Below, piece after piece: positions 56,831 to 64,000 of a stretch of 64,000 nt of DNA (positions within the stretch are counted from its first letter, which is position 1; each line of letters opens with the position of its first letter). A model generated the notes under the pieces. It searched no databases, was not told where the DNA came from, and was given only the letters and a program-made list of their open reading frames with translations. The stretch spans positions 1,215,411 through 1,279,410 of the forward strand of contig SNVD02016092.1 in the NCBI GenBank assembly GCA_013180625.2, in the 5' to 3' direction. The position numbers were made by a program, and so were the translations under genes. The stretch is from Boswellia sacra (lineage: Eukaryota; Streptophyta; Magnoliopsida; Sapindales; Burseraceae).

Positions 56831-57289
56831 GAGAAATTTTGAAGAATTTGAATGTGAATCAAATTAATACACAACTCACATTCAGCATTTCAACTTATTG
56901 TTGGAAGATATTGGGTGTGTTGAAAACGTGTCAAGAAGAAGAAAATCTGCCAACAGTTCCCATCAACGTTATTAAAGAAATCAACTTTAGTGAAGAAGCA
57001 AGATATATGGAAGAAGTTAGTCATTTCATCTAGCATGGATGCCTTTAAGGCTAGATGAAGAAATTCGTCAAGATAATACCAGTCTCTTCATACAGGGGGT
57101 AAGGAATTACCTATTCATCTCGAGGAGTGAAATGAAGCAACGGAGAAAGAGTTGGTCAATTATCTTGAGAAAAAAATGAAGCAAGGGGGCAAAGAATTAC
57201 CCTAACTGTTTTGAAAATCAAGTTAGATAAAATTATCTTAATCATCTTGAAGGAAATGTAAGAAATGGTGCTAGAATAGGCAGCCTCTC

Positions 57290-57640
57290 TTGTAGCCAAA
57301 TGTGAAGAAGAAAAGAAAAATACGAAAAAGCTTGCTAAGTCAAAAACCTTGAAAAGGAGGCTTAGGTAAAAATTAAGGCAAGCCCGCTCAGCTGAAAACT
57401 TGAAAGAGCAACTTAGGCAAAAGTTAAGGCAAGAAAGAAAAGAAGAAAAAGCCCGCTAAGTTAAAAACCCAAAAAAGGTGGCTCAAACAATGGTTAGGGC
57501 AAGCTTGCTAAGTCGAAAACCTGAAGAGGGCAGCTTAGGCAAAAATTAGAGCACAAAAAAAAAAGGAATGAAAAATGATTGAAGCTCCTAAGTTGAAAAA
57601 CCGAAAAGACGGCTTAGGCAAAATTTAGGGTTAAAAGGAA
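57290..57640 (+). repeat. Tandem repeats of the CGCTAAGTTGAAAACC type
   Basis: About five units of 53-80 bp with C(C/T)GCTAAGT(T/C)(G/A)AAAAC and GGCTTAGGCAAAAATTA. Such arrays are common in the 3' region of Tat elements. The sequence is not coding. Confidence 0.8.
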
Positions 57641-58597
57641 AAATACTTGAAGAAGTAGAAAATTACCACTGAATCTCTAACTTAAATCCATCCTGACACG
57701 ATCTAGTCTAATAACTATCTCAGCCAAAATCAAGGGATCAGCTGTGAAACTTAGGCCCATCTGAGGAATGATGATCACAAAATAAAGGTCACCAAGACCA
57801 TCCAGAGAGAAACTACGTAAGAAGGAAGAACTGAAGAAGGCGAAGCCAATCGGATGACCTCTTATCCATCATCTCAAGCAAAGACATGATAGAAGACAAT
57901 GTCATTGTACCACTTCTAGTGTAAATGCTCATGGTAGAAATTAAAAGTCGAACAAGATGTCGATGGCGTTATAATTGAATGAATGAGAAACGAATATGGT
58001 AGAGAATTCCTCATACAAGGGGTAAAGCTCTTACCCATTGAAGCGAAAGACATGATCATGAGACTCCCAGAAGGTCATGCAATCCTTAAGAAAGGGGATG
58101 TCGAGCTGTACATGTTGAAGGAATTTCAAATTACAAAGACCGCTGGATTTGAGCTGCTTCTAGTTGTCATCCTTTAAAAGCCTCAATAGAGGCTGGAGAG
58201 TCTTGGAATAAACCTCAAACATATTGAAATACGAGAAGAGCCATTGGAAGGTGTGAAGTGAAGTAGAAGGGAAAAAGAATAGCTGATGATGACAGTCCTC
58301 ACTCATCATCACCATTATCATCAGCATCAAGAAGCAGCGACCTGAGCATGAATACATTTGATCCCTCGCTCTAAACGAGCATTCTCTTGACCACTTGTCT
58401 AACCCAAGCAAGTAGCACATAGTTGGAAAAGATAATTAAGATAGACATCATGCATACATGAAACATAACAAGTTTTCTTACAGGAAACACGATTCAGGAT
58501 GGTATAAATCCGGAAGTAATCGAGTAGAATTAAAATGCAGCATGAAATACTGGAGGTAACCGCAAAAGAAACAGGCTCAACACTTCAAGGAGACGTA
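57641..58597 (+). other. Non-coding interval of D2
   Basis: Two small frames (57983-58177 and the antisense 58420-58160) show no recognisable domain. The plus frame has an IEAKDMIMRLPEGHAILKKG stretch that may be an eroded Pol or linker remnant. No other feature is seen. Confidence 0.4.
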
Positions 58598-59425
58598 ATA
58601 GAAGCAACACGATATGCAAGTTATTCTCAATGAGACCCAATTAAAGCGGCACGATATGCAAGTCAATCTTGATAAGACCCAATGGAAGCGGTATGATGTG
58701 CAAGTTAGTTTTGATAAGACCAAATCGAAGCGGCACGATGTGTAAGTCAGTCTCGATGAGATCCAATAGAACTACACGATATGCAAGTTAGTCTTAATAA
58801 GACACAATCGAAGTGAAATGATGTACAAGTCAGTCTCGATAAGATCCAATAGAAGCTGCACGATGTGCAAGTCAGTCTCAATGAGATCCAGTGGAAGCAG
58901 CATGATGTGAAAGTCAGTCTTGAAAAGATCCAGTGGAAGCAGCATGATGTGCAAGTCAGTCTCGATAAGAACTAATAGAAGTAGCACGATGTGCAAGTCA
59001 TTCTCGATAAGACCCAATCAAAGTAGCATGATGTGCAAGTCAGTCTCCATGAGAACTTATCGAAGCAACATGATGTACAAGTCACTCTGGATGAGACCCA
59101 ATCAAAGTAGCATGATATGCAAGTCAGTCTTGATGAGACTCAATAGAAATACCATGATGTGCGAGTCAGTCTTGATGAGACCTGACAGAAGTAGCATGAT
59201 GTGCAAGTTAGTCTTAATAAGACCTAACAGAAGTAGCACAATGCGCATGTAAGTTCTCATGAAACCCAACAGAAGTAGCATAATGTGTGAGTTAGTCTCA
59301 ATAAGACCTAACAAAAGCAGCATGATGTATAAGTCAATCTCGATGATGCCCAATTAAAGTAGCACAATGTGCAAGCCGCCTAGATTAGGCTCCTTAATTC
59401 AGGATGATGTGCAAGCTGCATGAAT
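58598..59425. repeat. 42-bp minisatellite, about 19 copies
   Basis: Unit: GATGTGCAAGTCAGTCTCGA followed by TGAGACCCAATAGAAGCAGCA, 42 bp, with moderate divergence. Because 42 is a multiple of three, both strands stay open as 14-residue repeat frames; they are not genes. Confidence 0.93.
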
Positions 59426-59639
59426 CAGGTAGTTCAATTTTGATGAGACTTCTCTTAAACAGCATGATGTACAAAGGCATCTACCTTGAAAAAGGAATCT
59501 CCCTCGAAGAAGAAAGTATCTCTTTTGAAGAAGAAATTTGAATTCTATTCTAAAGAAAGGATTTTGAAGAAGAAATTTGTCGTTTATCCGTGTAAAAGAT
59601 GAAAGGTCATCTTAAAGAAAGGATTTGAAAAATAGAAGA

Positions 59640-59870
59640 AGATTTATAGTCGGACAGTTAGAAAGTTAAATGGGTAAACATGTCAAAGAAAGAAAGGGAG
59701 GAGAAAGAAAGAAAAAGAAAGAAGGAAAAGAAAAAACAAAGAGAAGAGAAGAGAGAAAAGAAAAGAAAGAGGAAAAGAGAGAAAGAAAAATAAGAGAGAA
59801 AAGAGAGAGAGAAATAGAAAGATAGAAGAGAAAAGAAAGAAAAAGAGAAAATGAAAGAAAGACTCTTCAT
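59640..59870 (+). repeat. Purine-rich (GAAA/GGAAAG) tract
   Basis: About 200 bp almost entirely of A and G on the plus strand. Such tracts can adopt triplex DNA and make open frames on the minus strand. Confidence 0.9.
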
Positions 59871-60439
59871 TGGCCTTAAGATACTAAACGAATTTTCAAA
59901 CAAAACTGGTGACAAGCATTAGGCCATGGCAATAGTTTAGCAACTCACAACAAAAGAAGAGTAACATCAATCGATAAAATCTTTGACCAGAATCACATGG
60001 AAGAATTCCTCCAAATACTAGAAAGAAATTTGTTAAAGAACACACTGAAAAAGGTAAAAATTTAAATTGATTTTACATTGTCGAGAAACGTCTAAATCTT
60101 GCAGGAATTTGCAAAGACAATGGAAAAATCCCCAGTGAGTCAGATAATGAACAATATGATTCTCAAGTAAAAAGCATGATGAATGCAAGAATGAAGGATG
60201 TCAGAACTCAAGAGATTTCCCTAGTGGATCAGAAGAAATCAAGAATAGAAACAAGAATACCTGAAAGAGGGGCACGAGACCAAATGAGTTCAAAGACTGG
60301 AAGAAGCATGAAGAATACTTAGAACGGGCATAAAACCAAGCAAATGCAAAATCTGAAGAAATAAAAAAAAGGTATGAATGATACTTAGCCGAAGGCACGA
60401 AGAATGAGAAGGTCTAAAGACCATGAAGCAGTGCATGAT

Positions 60440-60890
60440 AGAAATTTTTCAATGGGCGTGCATTAGAAGGAAACCCTAAGAAGTAGGTGCACTGAAGAGT
60501 GTTTTAAGCCCTTAAAATATGCACAAGCCCTAAGAAGAGGCATACTGAAGACTATTCAAAACCCTAAGGCACTTAAGAGTCTTTTAAGCCTCTGAATAGG
60601 CATAAGGCCACAAGAAGAGGCAATAATGAAGAGCGTTAGAAATCCTAAGAAGTAGGTGCACTGAAGAGTGTTGAAAACCCTAAGTAGGTGCACTAAAGAG
60701 TGTTAGAAACCCTAAGAAGTAGGTGCACTGAAGAATGCTTTATCATAGCATCATAAGGATTCTTTCTAGCCCCTAAATGGGCATATTAGCCCTTGAATGG
60801 GCACGTTCGCCCTTAGATGGACACATCCACCCTTGAATAGGTACCTTAGTGCTTAGATGGGTGCACTAGTCCTTGAATGGACACAGCTTT
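60440..60890 (+). repeat. Short tandem repeats near the 3' end of D2
   Basis: Units with CCCTAAGAAGTAGGTGCACT and GAAGAGTGTT (60470-60740, roughly 35-40 bp), then shorter units with CCTTGAATGGGCAC or TTAGATGG(G/A)(C/T)(G/A)CA every 21-22 bp (60770-60890). Confidence 0.8.
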
Positions 60891-61043
60891 TTGTAGGAGT
60901 AGAAGAAGAGAGAGAGATGATGAGAAAGTCTTATAGAATAAGAATAAGGATGAAGATGTCGAGAAGGAAGAAAGCAAGCCGAAGCAAGAGTACTTTGTCG
61001 ACTTTTGTGTCTCACAAACCTCTCCAAAGTAGGGGGTAAGCTA

Positions 61044-61504
61044 TGGACACTAAATTTTTTAGGCTCGATGAAAGAATGGAGATAAATGTTGAGCAAAAAA
61101 AATGACCAAAATGCCCTTGGAGGCCAAGAAAGGAAAGGTTAGACAGAGTTGGTAAAAGGTCTCAAAAACTAACATATGACTTCAAAAAATCACAAAAATT
61201 AATCCAAGAGGAATCTGATGATGAGTCATATACCGTTGTGCAGCTACGGATGTCTAATTTTCATATAAATTTATGGATAATGAATCGGATTTGAAGTCGA
61301 AAAGTTATAAGCAATTAAATAGACAAAGGTCAGAAGGGACTACATTGCAAAATTGTAAAATAGGAAAGGCCACATGTTATTTTGTCACTTTTTCACTCTA
61401 AGGAAAGCCTATATAAGCACACATTGGACACACTTCTCAAGGCATCGAGAAATCCTCTCTCTCTCCCTCTAGGGCACATTTGTGAGAATTTCGAGGAGTC
61501 CTTT
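61044..61504 (+). repeat. LTR start of D2, truncated by element C
   Basis: TGGACACTAAATTTTTTAGG begins an LTR related to 51779 and 42542. CTATATAAGC at about 61410-61419 is a TATA box. At 61504 the LTR stops at the border of C; the matching continuation in D is at about 52270. Confidence 0.85.
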
Positions 61505-63033
61505 TTACACATCCGAAAAAGGATTGTCTCCCAAGTATAGGAGTGTCGAAGTAATAAAACCCGGTGAGACCGGGGTCGATCCACGAGGAAGGGAATTTTA
61601 GCGTTACAAATTATAAGATAAGCAAACGTGATATGGATGATTCGAAGAGGTGACAAGATAATATCAATAAATATGTAAAATGGTAGGCGGTATTACCGAC
61701 CATTCAAATATAAAACAAAAAGCAAGAGGAGGTAAAACCATCCATGAAAATAGGTGGTATAACCAACCATAGTAAATTAAAGAACAATTTCATAAGGTGG
61801 TAGAACCTACCATAGTAAATAAAATAAAAAGTTCATAAACAATAGAATAATTAAAATACAAGAGGAATTAACACAATAACAATGAAGGCTAAGGTTAGGG
61901 GATCCGCCCTTGATATTTCAAATAAGGATAATTAACCCATTTTAGTTATATGAATTATATTTGTTTCATTACCAATATTTATACCACTTCTTGTAAATGG
62001 GTTCAAGCATCCAATGTGCCAATCACCATATGTCTACAACAAATCAAGGTTCCTAACTAGATTCGTGTCGGTAAGGAAGAACCATACATCATCTAGAAAG
62101 GATCCAAGCATTTGATGTGCCAAGGATTGTCGACAATGGATCAAGACCTCCACTTTACGAGTGGTGTCAAGATTGATTAAGAAATTAAATATAAATCATA
62201 TTGAATAAACATTATAAGATTAAGATTATTAAGCACATATTAAGGGTTAGAGAATCCTTATTCTCATATCAAGAGTTTCACCCTTTCACCTTAGCAAAAG
62301 AGAAATTAGAAGAACATTATAATAGAAAGAAAATAAAATGCAAGAAAAAGGAAATTCATTAATAACATAAACACACAAAACACAATACAAGATCCTAGCC
62401 AAAGCCAAAATGTTCCAGCCAAGGCCAAGATGCCCTAATGGGTCACAAGGCACCTCTATTTATAGATACATCCAGGGGCAAACTTGTCAAATTACAAGGG
62501 CATAATTGTCAAATATTAGTTGTAAATATCTTTGACAATTGGGATCATTAGGCACCGACTTTGACCATCAATTTTGACATCGAAATGTTGTGAATTTTAA
62601 TCACATGTCTTCATGAAAGTTGTAGATATTTCTCTCAGCTTTCTAGAACATATTGATTTGCACAATTTGGATACGTATTTTGAGAGATACGGTCCAAATA
62701 CTGAGGCCTGGTCAGACTGGGCCGAGACTGTAGATGGGTTCACTTCAAGCCCAATTTTGGTCCACTAAGAGCCCGAATTTGATGATGCTTATGAAATACA
62801 ATCTTGTAGATAATTGAATCAGATTTCCAAAACATTACGATTTGCACCATTCTGATCTATAGATAGAATGTTATGCTCATTTTACCAAACCTACAACAAA
62901 ACCAAAATTAAGAGAAATTAATTCCAAAGATGCAAATGCTACAAATATGCTTAAGTTGAGGAATTTAATGACACTATTAATGCAATATGATGAACTAGAC
63001 TCTTATTAAACATGCATATTTAAGTGTTCATCA
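61505..63033 (-). repeat. 3' LTR of element C (1529 bp, long form)
   Basis: Bounded by TTACACATCC (61505) and GTGTTCATCA (63033). It includes the 43-bp repeat block (about 61680-61850) found in B's 5' LTR. CTATTTATAG at about 62455-62464 gives the minus-strand TATA box. Confidence 0.9.
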
Positions 63034-64000
63034 CATCCCCCAACTAGCTTATTGCTAGTCCCTAGCAATTAAAGCGTTATTATTTAGAAGTGATTTATAG
63101 AATTTTCCATCCAAGGTGGTCATTATTGCACTCTCCTTGATTTTATCCAAATAAACAAACTCTCAACCAATTATTATTATTATTATTTTTTTTTTATGAC
63201 TCATGTACCCTTCAGTCAAGATATCAATAAACCTCTTTTTTGTGCTTAGTCAACACATGACTATGGGGCTTATTAGAAAGAAGCCATATCGGTTCTAATA
63301 TTTGTTAAGGCTAACAACTTTAGGTAGGGGGCATTCATTTATTTTATATATATATGTGTTTTTTTTTTTTTGAAAGAATGCATCTTTGACCCATGTAGCG
63401 AGCCTTAGGCTAATGGCTCCCAGACCAGTTGGCCTTAGGGCATTAGGTGTTAAGACACCCCTTCGAGCTTAACGACTCGGGTTGCCGATGCTTTATTTTT
63501 TGCTTAGAAACTTATGGATAGTGCAATGTTCAATCCCATTAAGCTTTCTCCTTAATCCATGTAGCGAGCTTTGGGCCAATAGCTCCCAAACCAGTTGGTC
63601 TTAGGATATTAGGTGTTAAGGCACCCCTCGGCTTAATTGCTCGAATTAAGGAGGCTACGAGACCAAACTTTATCCACAATTGCTATTTTTTTCTTCTTTT
63701 TTCTTTCCTTTTTTTTGTGCTTTTTTTTTTTTAACTTTCCCCTTCCTTTGTGTTGTTATCCTAAACAAAACAAAAGAACTCAACTATTACAACATTTCAT
63801 TTTGCTCACCCACAATCATGCATCAAGGTATGTGTGTGTGTGTAAAGAAAGGTTCATGAATACTTGCTTAATGAGTACATAAGCACACAATTTTTTTTTT
63901 TAAATGATAAGGTTATGAGAGTTCATAGATTTGAAAAATTCAAAGTGAAATGAATAAGATCTCCTTGTTATAAAAATCAAAAATCAAGTCTAAATAATAT
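63034..64000 (-). other. PPT and 3' UTR part of element C
   Basis: TTGGGGGATG on the minus strand abuts the LTR as PPT (63034-63043). The duplicated CCATGTAGCGAGC block occurs at about 63390 and 63558 as in B. The visible stretch has no ORF of interest. Confidence 0.8.

Larger units (their letters stand above)
55447..61504 (+). mobile_element. Element D2: Tat-like element without coding genes, chained to D by a shared LTR
   Basis: PBS TGGCGACTCCACTAGGGA (55448-55465) and a leader related to D are followed by an Athila-like 3' UTR fragment, several tandem-repeat arrays, a purine tract and the start of another LTR (61044) that is cut by element C at 61505. No gag or pol motif is found in 5.6 kb. 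LTR-internal-LTR-internal-LTR sharing suggests unequal recombination between related elements. TAGGGGGTAAGCTA just before 61044 may be the PPT. Confidence 0.75.
61505..64000 (-). mobile_element. Element C: B-like Athila element, 3' end only
   Basis: Only the 3' LTR, PPT and part of the 3' UTR are inside the window; the element continues to the right. It has the long LTR form. The 3' UTR matches B at 8434-9438. No coding part is visible; by alignment, a LOG stop codon would lie about 430-470 bp beyond the right edge. Confidence 0.85.

Noticed and set aside
58772..59353. Repeat-containing proteins encoded on both strands
   Set aside because: Frames are open only because the 42-bp unit is a multiple of three; they follow no codon preference and have no start context.
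59658..59915. Ser/Phe-rich membrane protein on the minus strand
   Set aside because: Pure product of a GA-rich purine tract.

Overview
The window is repeat-dense nuclear DNA of a flowering plant, probably a eudicot. I infer this from Athila-like, Tat/Ogre-like and chromovirus Ty3/gypsy retrotransposons, primer-binding sites complementary to plant tRNA-Asp, tRNA-Arg and initiator tRNA-Met, MITE-like inverted repeats, and no recognisable host gene with introns. Nearly every coding stretch is retroelement-derived and most are decayed.

Layout. 1-7059 (+): element A, an Athila-like element whose left end is outside the window; it keeps a protease remnant and the first residues of reverse transcriptase (RT), then an internal deletion, then two extra genes and a 3' LTR. 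7078-24269 (-): element B, a full-length Athila-like element with gag, protease, RT, RNase H and integrase, the same two extra genes, PPT and LTRs; its 5' LTR is split by element F (18473-24169, -), a young 5.7-kb chromovirus with 520-bp LTRs. 24270 to about 33950 (-): element E, a Tat-like element cut at its integrase by B. About 34-39.8 kb: non-coding DNA with MITE-like repeats and a 1.6-kb inverted-repeat-bounded element. About 39.9-61.5 kb (+): an LTR-internal-LTR-internal-LTR series of Tat-like elements (fragment X, coding element D, gene-less element D2), with a 1.9-kb solo-LTR-like insertion inside one LTR. 61505-64000 (-): element C, the 3' end of another B-like element, running off the right edge.

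Main result. A and B both carry, between pol (or its deletion scar) and the 3' polypurine tract, the same two-gene cassette. The first gene encodes a basic, cysteine-rich protein of about 182 aa that resembles the nucleic-acid-binding cysteine-rich proteins of carla-/allexi-type plant RNA viruses. The second is an intronless LONELY GUY (LOG) gene, a cytokinin-activating phosphoribohydrolase. Order and orientation match in both elements although their LTRs differ. In a 30-codon block of LOG I count 12 codons with silent changes against 5 with replacements, the mark of past protein-level selection. Both copies are now damaged: B by one stop codon in each gene, A by frameshifts.

How the parts relate. 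Gag-pol would supply particles, reverse transcription and integration. The cassette occupies the position where Athila-type elements usually carry an env-like ORF, so its products would be accessory functions, possibly silencing suppression and local cytokinin activation. That functional reading is inference. Insertion order read from nesting: E before B, B before F, D's 3' LTR before the solo LTR, D2's right LTR before C.
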